A stretch of DNA of 64,000 bases, from NCBI GenBank assembly GCA_963790965.1, contig CAWBQO010000003.1:620001-684000 (forward strand). Reading direction: 5' to 3'. Shown one piece after another: positions 52,739 through 61,449 of the stretch. Numbering within the stretch: the stretch's first letter is position 1; every line of letters begins with the position of its first letter. The position numbers and the translations under genes are program-made. The stretch comes from CAWBQO01 sp963790965. Lineage in GTDB: Bacteria; Bacteroidota; Rhodothermia; Rhodothermales; DASSAV01. The notes under the pieces are model-generated. The model was not told where the DNA came from and did not search any database. It saw nothing but the letters and a program-made list of their open reading frames with translations.

Positions 52739-53938
52739 ATGGAAATACTTACGCCGCAAGATCTCCAGGAACTCGCCGCTGTTCAGGACCCGTGTTGCAT
52801 CTCGATCTATATGCCCACGTACCGGTTCGAATCGCAACTGGCGCAGAATCCTATCCGCCTGAAGAACTTACTCAAAGCTGCCCTGAAGGAAGCCGAAAAG
52901 ACCGGCTGCCGCACGTCGGATGCGGAGGCGCTACTCGCACCTGCGCGCGCGCTGCTTGACGATGATTCATACTGGCTCAAGATGAAAGACGGACTGGCCA
53001 TCTTTCTCCATGACGGAGAGATGCGCACGTTCCGGATGCCGGCGTCGTTTCCGGAGGTGGTCTGCGTCGGCACGCGCTTTCACCTGAAGCACCTGTTCCC
53101 GCTCGTTGGGAGCGACGACGTGTTCTACCTGCTTTCCCTGAGCAAGCAGGAGGTAAAACTCTTCCGCGGAACGCGCTACCAGTTGGTAGAAATGGACACC
53201 ACGGAGATTCCGCAGAGCATTCAGGAGGCTTTGTGGGCGGATGATCGGTCGTCGGATCTCTCGCTGATTCATCCGGGAGCGCGCGTGGAGCGGGCGGCTG
53301 GACATGCGCGATATCAGGGCCACGGGCACGAGCCGGTCGACCAGAAACACGAGCCGCACGACGAGCTACTGCGCTTCTTCCAGCAGATCGATGAGGGACT
53401 GCGGGTCGAACTCAGGGACGAAAATGCGCCGCTGCTTCTGGCGGGCGTGGACTATTATCTGCCGATTTACCGCAGAGCCAACGAGTATGTCAACCTGGTC
53501 GACAAGGACCTCGTCAGTGGGAATCAGGAGCGCGTGAATACGGGCGACCTGCACGCGAAGGCGTGGAGCATTATCGGGCCCGCGTTTGAAGCGAAGCGGA
53601 AAGAGCACGCTGAGGAGTTCCAGGAGCTATCGGGCAACGGAGGCCGCATGGCATCGACCAACCTGCGCGAAATCGTGCCTGCATCGGTTTTCAGCCGGAT
53701 AGACAAGCTCTTCGTTCCTCTTCAGGAGCACGTCTGGGGCAAGTACGACGCGGATGGCAACAAGCTCGAAGTACACGATGAGAAGGCACCGGGAGACGAG
53801 GACCTACACGATCTTGCGGCCGTCTATGCCTACCGGAACGGCGCGAAGGTCCACGTTCTTGATAATGATGAACTTCCGATGGCCGGGCACCTCGCCGCTA
53901 CATTCCGTTTTGCGGCGGACGTAGAAGCGGCCGGGTAG
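52739..53938 (+). CDS. baeRF3-like protein (bacterial eRF1-family homologue)
   Basis: From the ATG at 52739 the protein has 399 residues; an upstream ATG at 52706 is possible but less likely. The segments SIYMPTYRFESQLAQNPIRLKNLLKAAL, GLAIFLHDGEM and LLLAGVDYYLPIYRRANEY recall the bacterial archaeo-eukaryotic release factor family 3 (baeRF3). Family proteins share the peptidyl-tRNA hydrolase-like fold of eRF1/Dom34 domains and are thought to act in ribosome rescue or RNA metabolism. I assign this from remembered sequence patterns. A His-rich loop (HARYQGHGHEPVDQKHEPH) lies near residue 195. Confidence 0.65.
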   Translation: MEILTPQDLQELAAVQDPCCISIYMPTYRFESQLAQNPIRLKNLLKAALKEAEKTGCRTSDAEALLAPARALLDDDSYWLKMKDGLAIFLHDGEMRTFRMPASFPEVVCVGTRFHLKHLFPLVGSDDVFYLLSLSKQEVKLFRGTRYQLVEMDTTEIPQSIQEALWADDRSSDLSLIHPGARVERAAGHARYQGHGHEPVDQKHEPHDELLRFFQQIDEGLRVELRDENAPLLLAGVDYYLPIYRRANEYVNLVDKDLVSGNQERVNTGDLHAKAWSIIGPAFEAKRKEHAEEFQELSGNGGRMASTNLREIVPASVFSRIDKLFVPLQEHVWGKYDADGNKLEVHDEKAPGDEDLHDLAAVYAYRNGAKVHVLDNDELPMAGHLAATFRFAADVEAAG

Positions 53939-53960
53939 AGGAGAGGCCTCCTCATGCGAG

Positions 53961-54923
53961 TCACTCGGGATCGGTCGAACGGATGTGAATGAAGTCGGCG
54001 GCGCTGTTTTGGAGGCGATCACGCTGATGGACGTACATCATGGTTGTGTCGATGCTCTTGTGGCGCGCGTGGGCCTGAACCTGCTGGACGGCGGCACCGG
54101 CCTCGATGGCGAGAGTGCATCCCGTATGGCGGAGCGTGTGGGCACCGATATCACCGGTGAGGCCCGCACGCTCCGCCGTGTTTTTGACGATGCGATAGAT
54201 CGAGTGCGGCGTCAGGCGTGAACCGGAAGAATGATTGCTGAGAGATCGCCAGAGCGGTCCGTCGCTGATCCCGTAGAATTCGCACATCGCATCTATTTCC
54301 TCGACGACCTGGGGCGGCATTTTGACGTATTGATCGGCACCGCCTTTGGTGCGGGGCAAGTCGAGCACCCAGTGCCGACCGACGGGTCGGATGTGCGACC
54401 GGTCCATGCCGGCGGCTTCGCTGCGCCGCAGCACGCAGTGAAGCATAACGAGAATCAGCGCCCGGTCTCGTATGGCCGCCTTGCCGTTGTCGCGTGTCGC
54501 GTCAACAAGTAGTTGAGCCTGAGCGGACGAGAGGAAGACGATCGGATTATTGGCCGCGCGCGAGGCGGTCGTGCGGCGAACGAGCTGGCGGTTGACGGGA
54601 TTACGCGGGACGAGTTCGAGCGCGAGCAGGAAGTCGAAGAAACCCCGCAGCGCTGCCAGTCGGCGCTTGATGGTTGCCGGTCGCGCGCCGGCTTGTTCGA
54701 GCATCTCGACGTGCTGGTTGATGCCGATGAACGACACCGAGCGCGCAAGGTCGAGCGGGACAAAGTCGCTGCCGAAGAACTGGTTGAGATCGTTGAGGTA
54801 TGCGCGGCGGGTCTGCGCGCGGTCGAAGCGCTGCAGGTACGTCGCGACGAGATCGTGCGGCCCGGCGCTGTAGCCGACGACCGGTTCGACCGCGCGGCGC
54901 GAAAGGGACTGATCAGCGGCCAT
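53961..54923 (-). CDS. Tyrosine recombinase (XerC/XerD-like integrase)
   Basis: The 320-residue protein has an N-terminal SAM-like core-binding domain (about residues 25-105) and a catalytic domain. The full active-site set is visible: R166 in CVLRRSE, K193 in RTKGG, H262 and R265 in HTLRHTG, H288 in ARHKS and Y297 in TTMMYVHQ. Size and layout are those of Xer recombinases that resolve chromosome dimers, and of small integron-free integrases. No phage or plasmid genes surround it. A dif-like sequence lies 16 bp upstream of its start. Confidence 0.88.
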   Translation of the reverse strand: MAADQSLSRRAVEPVVGYSAGPHDLVATYLQRFDRAQTRRAYLNDLNQFFGSDFVPLDLARSVSFIGINQHVEMLEQAGARPATIKRRLAALRGFFDFLLALELVPRNPVNRQLVRRTTASRAANNPIVFLSSAQAQLLVDATRDNGKAAIRDRALILVMLHCVLRRSEAAGMDRSHIRPVGRHWVLDLPRTKGGADQYVKMPPQVVEEIDAMCEFYGISDGPLWRSLSNHSSGSRLTPHSIYRIVKNTAERAGLTGDIGAHTLRHTGCTLAIEAGAAVQQVQAHARHKSIDTTMMYVHQRDRLQNSAADFIHIRSTDPE

Positions 54924-54939
54924 TTCAACCCCAAATCCA

Positions 54940-54967
54940 AAGATTGATAAGAATAGTTATCACACAT
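54940..54967. other. dif-like 11-6-11 site upstream of the recombinase gene
   Basis: The left arm AAGATTGATAA, spacer GAATAG and right arm TTATCACACAT reproduce the XerC/XerD layout, with ATAA at the inner end of one arm and TTAT at the inner end of the other. The arms agree at 8 of 11 positions as inverted repeats. The site sits between the recombinase start and a terminator. It could also be an operator for the recombinase gene. Confidence 0.4.
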
Positions 54968-54990
54968 TGAATGTACGTTCGGGCGCGGGA

Positions 54991-55041
54991 AAAAGCAAAA
55001 GGCACGCGAAGATACACCGTTGTCTTCGCGTGCCTCTTTTT
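54991..55041 (-). terminator. Strong bidirectional terminator after the ABC ATPase gene
   Basis: AGGCACGCGAAGA (55000-55012) pairs perfectly with TCTTCGCGTGCCT (55023-55035). On the minus strand the stem is followed by TTTTGCTTTTT, just after the ABC gene. On the plus strand five T follow after one C. Confidence 0.85.
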
Positions 55042-55051
55042 GGATCGCGGT

Positions 55052-56182
55052 TTACGCCGCCTTGTTCATCGGGGCTGCGCGGATGACGCCTTCGGTCTCC
55101 GCATCGAAGAAATGGAGCTTCGTCAGGTCGAACGCAAGCTCTACCGACTGCCCGGGCGTCGGCAGCGGCTGCGGCGCCACGCGGGCGACGATCGTCTGGT
55201 CGAGCGAACGCGCGTAAACGAACACCTCGTTGCCCATTGGCTCCAGCACGTCGATGAGCATACTGCCCGTTGCCACGGGATTCGTGATGTACGGACTGCC
55301 GGCGACGAAAACATCCTCAGGCCGAACGCCGAGGACCACGTCGCGGTCGAGATAGCCGTTCAGCACGTCTTCATACCGGCGGCCGACCGGCATCGTCAGC
55401 GCGTTTCCAAAAGCGCGGAACACGATGCCGTTGTCTCGCACGATCCGCCCGCTAAGGAAATTCATCGACGGGCTGCCGATGAAGCCGGCCACGAAACGGT
55501 TCTCGGGGTGGTCGTACAGGTTGAGCGGCGTGTCGATCTGCTGGATGAAGCCGTCCTTCATCACCACGATGCGATCTCCCATCGTCATCGCTTCCACCTG
55601 GTCGTGCGTCACGTAGATCATCGTTGCGCCGAGCTGACGGTGCAGTTTGGAGATTTCCGTACGCATCTGCACGCGCAGCTTGGCGTCGAGGTTCGACAGC
55701 GGCTCGTCGAAAAGAAAAACTTGCGGCTTGCGCACGATGGCACGACCCACGGCGACGCGCTGACGCTGCCCGCCGGAGAGCTGCTTCGGCTTGCGATCAA
55801 GAATCGGTTCGATGCCGAGGATGTCCGCCGCCTGCCGGACGCGCTTGTCGATCTCGCTCTTGGCAAACTTCCGAAGCTTCAGTCCAAAGGCGAGATTGTC
55901 ATAGACCGTCATGTGCGGATAAAGCGCGTAGTTCTGGAAAACCATAGCGATATCCCTGTCCTTCGGGGCAACATCGTTCACGAAGCGCTCGCCGATGTTG
56001 AGCGTGCCGTCCGAGATCGTTTCCAGTCCGGCGATCATCCGCAGCGTCGTACTTTTGCCGCATCCCGACGGACCAACGAGTACGACGAATTCGCCGTCTT
56101 TGACTTCAAAGTTGGCTCCGTGCACGGCAACGAACCCGTTGTCGTAAACTTTTCGTACGCCATCCAGTTTTACGCTGGCCAT
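55052..56182 (-). CDS. ugpC: Sugar ABC transporter ATPase, UgpC/MalK type
   Basis: The 376-residue protein has Walker A GPSGCGKST (37-45), the Q-loop VFQNYALYPHM, signature LSGGQ (135-139), Walker B VFLFDEP with D159 and E160, and the H-loop in YVTHDQVEAM. The C-terminal regulatory OB-like domain (about residues 240-370) is typical of MalK/UgpC. Such ATPases power uptake of sugars or glycerol-3-phosphate through separate permeases. No permease or binding protein is adjacent, so it may serve several transporters as MsmX does. A LacI-type regulator lies 1 kb away on the other strand. Confidence 0.93.
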   Translation of the reverse strand: MASVKLDGVRKVYDNGFVAVHGANFEVKDGEFVVLVGPSGCGKSTTLRMIAGLETISDGTLNIGERFVNDVAPKDRDIAMVFQNYALYPHMTVYDNLAFGLKLRKFAKSEIDKRVRQAADILGIEPILDRKPKQLSGGQRQRVAVGRAIVRKPQVFLFDEPLSNLDAKLRVQMRTEISKLHRQLGATMIYVTHDQVEAMTMGDRIVVMKDGFIQQIDTPLNLYDHPENRFVAGFIGSPSMNFLSGRIVRDNGIVFRAFGNALTMPVGRRYEDVLNGYLDRDVVLGVRPEDVFVAGSPYITNPVATGSMLIDVLEPMGNEVFVYARSLDQTIVARVAPQPLPTPGQSVELAFDLTKLHFFDAETEGVIRAAPMNKAA

Positions 56183-56306
56183 ATCGCTACGCTCGAGGTC
56201 TATTTACCATTAGATTGGCGGCACCTCTGGAGTAGTCGTTCCGTGCAGGGCGCAGCCGTGTGGTAAATATACGAAGCTTATCCGCAAATACTCGTTGTTG
56301 ATCTGT

Positions 56307-57149
56307 ATGGAACTGCCGGAAATATCCGCCTCCTTTCCCCTCTTCCGCCCGCTGTGTATCAATGCCCATTATACGGGAAGCAGGCGGGGCCTTGCGGCGG
56401 ACACGCTCGCCGCATACCTGCTTGAAGGCCGCCCTACGACCGTCTGCACGTCGCTTATCTCTGCGTCTCGGGGCAAGGTGTCCGACGTCATCGAGGTGCC
56501 GGCGGACTCCGTGAGCGCGCAGCTCGAGCACGTCGAGCGCTACGAGCGTGTCGATTGCATCCGTGCAGGCATACTTGGCGCGGGCGCGGCGGCGGGATAC
56601 GTTCTCGACTACCTGAAGCGGTCTTCCGGCGTGCCGTCGTTGCTCGATCTGACGCTGACCGGCCCCAGCGGCGAGGACATTGCGGAAGCGCGGGTCCTCT
56701 CGACCGTCCGGGATCGCCTCGGTGAGGCCGACGTGGTCACGCTGCGGCGCATCGACGCCGAACTGGTCGCGTCGATGGAAATTACGTCGCTGGACGACGC
56801 GCAAGTGGCGGCGCAGCGCGTTGCGCGGCTCGGCGCGCGGGCCGTGGTGCTCAAATGCGGCTCCATCAAAGCGCGAGATCATGATGAAGAGGCCGAAGCT
56901 ACGGCGGTGGACCTGCTGTACGACGGTTCGGACTTCGCCCTTTTTGAAGCGCCCTTGTTAAACGTCGATGCGACCGGTGCTTCGAGCCTTTTCAGCCTCG
57001 CACTGCTGCGTTCGCTGGTCGGCGAAGCTTCCCTCGAAGAGGCCGTGCAGACTGCAAAAGGAATGGTAACGGAAGGATTGCGCCGAAACGTTTTAGCTAT
57101 ACCATTCAGTTTGCCGTATTTTCAAAACTCAGGTGTGCCGACGCCCTAA
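56307..57149 (+). CDS. ThiD/PdxK-like ribokinase-fold protein, probably degenerate
   Basis: From the ATG at 56307 the protein has 280 residues. The layout follows ThiD (HMP/HMP-P kinase): AADTLAAYLLEGRPTTVCTSLIS near the N-terminus, IRAGILGAGAAAGYVLDYL, VPSLLDLTLTGPSGE, ARLGARAVVLKCGSI, and the C-terminal EEAVQTAKGMVTEGLR. Two key sites differ. The glycine-rich SGGAG near the start is GSRRG, and the GTGC anion-hole/catalytic loop is ATGA (A222-A225, alanine in place of cysteine). Kinase activity is therefore doubtful. No thi genes are close by. Confidence 0.62.
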   Translation: MELPEISASFPLFRPLCINAHYTGSRRGLAADTLAAYLLEGRPTTVCTSLISASRGKVSDVIEVPADSVSAQLEHVERYERVDCIRAGILGAGAAAGYVLDYLKRSSGVPSLLDLTLTGPSGEDIAEARVLSTVRDRLGEADVVTLRRIDAELVASMEITSLDDAQVAAQRVARLGARAVVLKCGSIKARDHDEEAEATAVDLLYDGSDFALFEAPLLNVDATGASSLFSLALLRSLVGEASLEEAVQTAKGMVTEGLRRNVLAIPFSLPYFQNSGVPTP

Positions 57150-57241
57150 TCGCGCGATCCGCTGACACCCTGTGATGCTTTTTGCTCGATGTTTCTCCTT
57201 TATTTATATAGACGCCGGGATGGATGATCACCCGGAAAGCC

Positions 57242-58270
57242 ATGCACAATGAAAAGACGAAATCGACCATTTACGATGTAGCGGAACGCGCCGGCGTCGC
57301 TATTTCGACCGTGTCGAGGGTGCTCAACGATTCGAACGACGTGGCGGACCAGACGCGCGAGCGCGTGCTGCGCGCCATCGACGAGCTTCAGTTCCGCCCG
57401 GACCGAACGGCCAAGACGCTCGCGCAGAAGCAAACGCGCTCTCTGGCGATTGCCATTCCGACCTTTACCACGCCGTTCCATAACGAACTGCTCAAGGGTA
57501 TTCGGCTGTGCCTGCACGAATACGATGTGGACTTGCTCCTCTGCGACCTCGGATCGACGGCCCCGCAGCGCACCCTGATGACGTTCCTCAAGCGCGGAAC
57601 GGTTGACGGCTTGCTGCTGGCGGGATTGCCCGTCAACGATCAAATTGCGGCGGAGCTTCACGCTTTGCGCGCACCGGTCGTTCTGATCGGCTCGTCCTGG
57701 CCCACGTTCGATTCCTTCGACTGGGACAACGTCGGCGGCGCGCGCATTGCCGTCGAGCATCTGCTTCGCCGTGGGCACACGCGCATCGGCATGTTGACCA
57801 CCCATGCGCCCTCCGAGCTGCAGCGGCAGCGCGTGCAGGGCTACCGCGACGCGCTGCAAGCCGCGAACGTGGCGTTCGACGAGGACCTGCTCCAGAGCGG
57901 CGAGACGCCCAAGCACGCCGGCTTTAGTGAAGAGTCCGGCTTCGAGGGGATGCAGCGTCTTCTGGAAGTGGCACCCGACCTCTCGGCCGTGTTCGCCAGC
58001 AGCGACGTACAGGCGGTTGGCGCGTGGAAGGCCATCCGAGATGCCGGCAAAAAGGTGCCGGATGACATCGCATTGGTCGGTTATGATGACATCAAGACGA
58101 GCCATTACATCGGTTTGTCGAGCATCGACCAGAACATGCACGAAGTCGGAAAGGAAGCGACGGAAATGCTCATCCAGCGGATGCAGGGCAGCGGAGGCGA
58201 GGTGGTAGACCGGAAGGTCATGCCGCAGCTTGTTATCCGCGCCTCCAGTTCCTGGATTCGCCAGAGTTAG
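57242..58270 (+). CDS. LacI-family transcriptional regulator
   Basis: About 342 residues from ATG 57242; ATG 57224 would add six. The N-terminal helix-turn-helix with hinge reads TIYDVAERAGVAISTVSRVLN. The periplasmic-binding-like effector domain follows, with VDGLLLAGLPV, RGHTRIGMLTT, FASSDVQAVGAWKAIRDAGKKVP and DIALVGYDDI. LacI members repress sugar genes until a sugar ligand binds. The UgpC-type ATPase 1 kb upstream on the opposite strand is a possible target, but no operator was found. The ATG of purC lies just after its stop. Confidence 0.92.
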   Translation: MHNEKTKSTIYDVAERAGVAISTVSRVLNDSNDVADQTRERVLRAIDELQFRPDRTAKTLAQKQTRSLAIAIPTFTTPFHNELLKGIRLCLHEYDVDLLLCDLGSTAPQRTLMTFLKRGTVDGLLLAGLPVNDQIAAELHALRAPVVLIGSSWPTFDSFDWDNVGGARIAVEHLLRRGHTRIGMLTTHAPSELQRQRVQGYRDALQAANVAFDEDLLQSGETPKHAGFSEESGFEGMQRLLEVAPDLSAVFASSDVQAVGAWKAIRDAGKKVPDDIALVGYDDIKTSHYIGLSSIDQNMHEVGKEATEMLIQRMQGSGGEVVDRKVMPQLVIRASSSWIRQS

Positions 58271-58274
58271 TCGC

Positions 58275-59252
58275 ATGGACACCTCGATCATCCAGGCGCA
58301 GCTGCCGCACTGCCTCGTCGACACGGCAATGCCGAGTCTCGGCAAGAAGTACCGGGGCAAGGTTCGGGACACGTACGCCGTCGGTGATCGGTTGGTGCTC
58401 GTGACCACGGATCGCATCTCGGCTTTCGATCATGTGCTCGGCCAACCGATTCCGTTCAAAGGACAGGTATTGAACCGGTTGGCCGCCTGGTTCTTTGCGG
58501 AATCGAAGGACATCGTCCCCAATCATTTGCTCGACGTGCCCGATGCGAACGTGAGCATCGTGCGGCGGTGCGAGGCCTTTCCCGTTGAGTTCGTCGTGCG
58601 CGGCTACCTTGCAGGGCATGGCTGGCGCGAATACAAGGCGGGGCGGCGGACGCTCTGTGGCCGGCGATTGCCCGAGGGGCTTTCGGAAGGCTCGCGATTG
58701 CCGGAGCCGATCCTCACGCCCGCCACGAAAGCGGCGGAAGGCCACGACGAGGACATTTCGCGGGCGGAGATCCTGCGAAGGGGCTTGTTGGACGAAGAGA
58801 CGTTCCAGCAGGTCGAGTCGTATGCGCTTGCGCTGTTTCGGCGGGGAACAGAGATGGCCGGGCAGCGAGGCTTGTTGCTGGTCGACACGAAGTACGAGTT
58901 TGGGCGCGACTCAACGGGCCGCATCGTCCTGATCGATGAAGTGCATACGCCCGATTCGTCGCGCTACTACTACGCCTCAACGTACGCGGCGGCCATGGCG
59001 GCCGGGAGACCTCAGCGGCAGCTTTCCAAGGAGTTCGTACGCGAATGGCTCATGAAGCAGGGATTTGACGGCACCGAAGGACAGATGATGCCGGTGCTTA
59101 CGGACGACTTCCGGGTTGAAGTGAGCCGCCGGTACGTGGAGCTTTTTGAGACGCTTACCGGTTTGCGTTTCCAGCCGGACACGCACCCTGATCCGGCCGC
59201 CCGCGTCGAGACATCACTGGAGGAGTATTTTAGCCCCTCGGAGGCGGATTAG
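58275..59252 (+). CDS. purC: Phosphoribosylaminoimidazole-succinocarboxamide synthase
   Basis: From the ATG at 58275 the protein has 325 residues, the longer (eukaryote/Bacteroidota-like) SAICAR synthase type. GKVRDTYAVGDRLVLVTTDRISAFDHVL, FVVRGYLAGHGWREY, LVDTKYEFG and IDEVHTPDSSRYY are diagnostic. It joins aspartate to CAIR with ATP in purine synthesis. Only four bases separate its start from the LacI stop, so the two genes are probably co-transcribed. Its stop overlaps the stop of the convergent nitrilase gene. Confidence 0.95.
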   Translation: MDTSIIQAQLPHCLVDTAMPSLGKKYRGKVRDTYAVGDRLVLVTTDRISAFDHVLGQPIPFKGQVLNRLAAWFFAESKDIVPNHLLDVPDANVSIVRRCEAFPVEFVVRGYLAGHGWREYKAGRRTLCGRRLPEGLSEGSRLPEPILTPATKAAEGHDEDISRAEILRRGLLDEETFQQVESYALALFRRGTEMAGQRGLLLVDTKYEFGRDSTGRIVLIDEVHTPDSSRYYYASTYAAAMAAGRPQRQLSKEFVREWLMKQGFDGTEGQMMPVLTDDFRVEVSRRYVELFETLTGLRFQPDTHPDPAARVETSLEEYFSPSEAD

Positions 59253-60061
59253 AGACGATAGTCGGCCGGGCGGCGGTCTTCAAAGAGATCATTATGCGCA
59301 GTGATCCGGCGGTTGCGGGTGTCAGTGGGGTCGAACGCCACCGTGCCGATGAGGGTCTCCTCTGCGGATGCGCTCTTTAGCACCTCGCCGGTTGGCGCGC
59401 AGATGAGGCTTTGACCGATGAAGGTCAGCGTCTCCTCCCCGCTCTTTTCACTGCCGCACCGGTTCGCAGTGACAGTGTAAACATGGTTCTCCAGCGCGCG
59501 GATAGGCATGGCGGCGGGGCAGTTCGGGCGGACCAGATTGGACGGATGCGCGATCACGTCGGCACCGCCGAGGGCGAGCGTTCGGGCCGCCTCCGGGAAG
59601 TACCAGTCGAAGCATATCATGACGCCGAGGCGGTAGGGCTGACCGTCTCGCGTGCGCACTTCGAAGACAGGCAGGCCGAGGTTGCCGGGTTGGAAATATT
59701 GCTTTTCTTCGTAGTACAGGTGGAGTTTGCGGTAACGGCCGACAACGTCGCCGGCGGAGACAACGACCGCGCTGTTATAGAGCCGATCCCCTTCCCTCTC
59801 CGGAACACCCGCTACGAGCGTCGCGCCGAAGTCCTTCGTGATGCGCTGAAGGAGCGCCGTGGTTGGACCGTTCGGAATTTCCTCTGCTGCGCGGAGCGCG
59901 TCCGCGTGCGACTTAAAGAAGTATCCCGACGCAAACATCTCCGGCAGCACGATCAGATCGGCCGTGCAGCCTTTCAAAAGACCGGCAACCGTCTCCAGGT
60001 TCTTCTCGACCTGCAGATAGTCGGGCGTGTACTGAAGAAACGCGGCTTGCATTCGGTTCAT
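59249..60061 (-). CDS. Carbon-nitrogen hydrolase (nitrilase superfamily)
   Basis: The 270-residue protein has the nitrilase catalytic triad: E41 in VLPEMFASGY, K112 in RYRKLHLYYEEK and C150 in MICFDWYFPE. It belongs to the amidase/omega-amidase-like branches. The substrate (for example a carbamoyl or amide compound) cannot be read from the sequence. The C-terminus overlaps the purC end tail to tail by four bases. The FtsX-type permease gene lies 12 bp upstream on the same strand. Confidence 0.9.
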   Translation of the reverse strand: MNRMQAAFLQYTPDYLQVEKNLETVAGLLKGCTADLIVLPEMFASGYFFKSHADALRAAEEIPNGPTTALLQRITKDFGATLVAGVPEREGDRLYNSAVVVSAGDVVGRYRKLHLYYEEKQYFQPGNLGLPVFEVRTRDGQPYRLGVMICFDWYFPEAARTLALGGADVIAHPSNLVRPNCPAAMPIRALENHVYTVTANRCGSEKSGEETLTFIGQSLICAPTGEVLKSASAEETLIGTVAFDPTDTRNRRITAHNDLFEDRRPADYRL

Positions 60062-60073
60062 CCTTGAGACAAA

Positions 60074-61333
60074 TTAACGGAAACGAATGACGCGAATCGG
60101 ATCGAGCCGGGCACCTACGCGGGCGGGAAGATATGAGGCAAGTCCGCACAGCACGAGCGCTACGACTGCCACGATGACGAAGTCCATGGCGTTCAGATCG
60201 ACGGGCGCATACGACATGTAATAAGCTTTGGCCGGCAGCGGGATCACTTTGTAGCGCTGCTGGATGAGAGCAAGCGCGAGTGCAATCGATTCGCCGACAA
60301 TGACGCCGACGGTGCCGATGAAGAGGCCGAGCCAGAGGAAGAGCCGGCGCAGTCTCACCGAAGCCGCGCCCATGCTCGCAAGCACCCCGATTTCGCGCGC
60401 CTTCTCCAGGATGATCATTAGGAGCGTGCCGATGATGTTAAAGGACGCCACAATTACAATAACGGAAATAACAACCGGAATAATGCTTTGCTGGAGATTG
60501 ACCCAGGCGAAGAGGCCTCGCCACACTTCAAAGACGGTGCGAGCCATGACCGGGAAGCCGAGCGCGTCCTCGATGCGCAGCGCCACTTCCTTCGCGTCGT
60601 TGATCTCGTTCAAGGTCACGTCGAAGCGCGTCACCTCGTCGGGCGAGTAGCCGAGCGTGGAGCGGGCCTCGTTTAAGCTCGTAAAGATGTACAACTCGTC
60701 GAAGTTCTGGAGCGAGCTTTCGTAAATGCCACCGACGACGAACTGCCGGATCTTCGGGTGAAAACCCGATGCGCCGGAGAGTCCATTCCCCCGCCGGTTT
60801 GAAAAAACCGTCACCGGATCGCCGACATTGAGGCGCATGGATGCTGCAAGGGACGAACCGATGACGACGGATGCGTGACCGCCCGATTCCATCCCGAGTT
60901 CTGCACTTCCTTCGACGATGCTGCCTGCGAGGTAGCTGGACAGGGAATCCATGCCGGAAAGGACGACGCCGTCAATGTCGTCGCTGGACTTGCGAAGCAA
61001 GACGAATTCCTGCACAATCGGGGCGACGGACTGAACCTCCGGCATCTGACGGAGCATGGATTCCCGTTCTGCGGCCTGGCGGAGCGGCGCATCCTGGAAG
61101 CTCTCCACCTGCACGTGCGCTCCAAATCCAATGATCTTCGCCTCGATTTCTTTCGAGAACCCCCGCACGATGGACAGAGACAGGACGAGGGCCGCCACCC
61201 CTACGGCGACGCCGCCGGTCGCCACGATCATGATGAACCGCAAGAATCCGGCTCCTTCGCCTTCGCCGCGTACCCCCGTCAGGTAGCGGAGGGCCATGTA
61301 CTGTTCAAAGCGCATAGGAGAAGACAATTGCAA
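60074..61333 (-). CDS. FtsX-like ABC permease (LolC/LolE type)
   Basis: The 419-residue membrane protein has one N-terminal helix (about residues 30-55), a periplasmic MacB-like domain (about 60-260) and three C-terminal helices (about 275-415) around SIIPVVISVIVIVASFNIIGTLLMIILEKAREIGVLASMGA. This is the FtsX/LolC arrangement. In Proteobacteria LolCDE releases lipoproteins from the inner membrane. Bacteroidota usually have one such permease per complex. No LolD-type ATPase is adjacent. Confidence 0.9.
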   Translation of the reverse strand: MQLSSPMRFEQYMALRYLTGVRGEGEGAGFLRFIMIVATGGVAVGVAALVLSLSIVRGFSKEIEAKIIGFGAHVQVESFQDAPLRQAAERESMLRQMPEVQSVAPIVQEFVLLRKSSDDIDGVVLSGMDSLSSYLAGSIVEGSAELGMESGGHASVVIGSSLAASMRLNVGDPVTVFSNRRGNGLSGASGFHPKIRQFVVGGIYESSLQNFDELYIFTSLNEARSTLGYSPDEVTRFDVTLNEINDAKEVALRIEDALGFPVMARTVFEVWRGLFAWVNLQQSIIPVVISVIVIVASFNIIGTLLMIILEKAREIGVLASMGAASVRLRRLFLWLGLFIGTVGVIVGESIALALALIQQRYKVIPLPAKAYYMSYAPVDLNAMDFVIVAVVALVLCGLASYLPARVGARLDPIRVIRFR

Positions 61334-61449
61334 CGGTTCGCGTCGGCGGAAAGCTCGGCACCTGATTCACTCAATCCCTAAAAACAGAACGGCTCAGAAG
61401 CGGTACATTACAGGCAGCAAGCAACATACGGCATAACCACATTACTCCT

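Noticed and set aside
53961..55041. Prophage or integrative element around the recombinase
   Set aside because: No phage structural, replication or transfer genes, and flanking genes are chromosomal; no direct repeat of tRNA-Phe was found near it.
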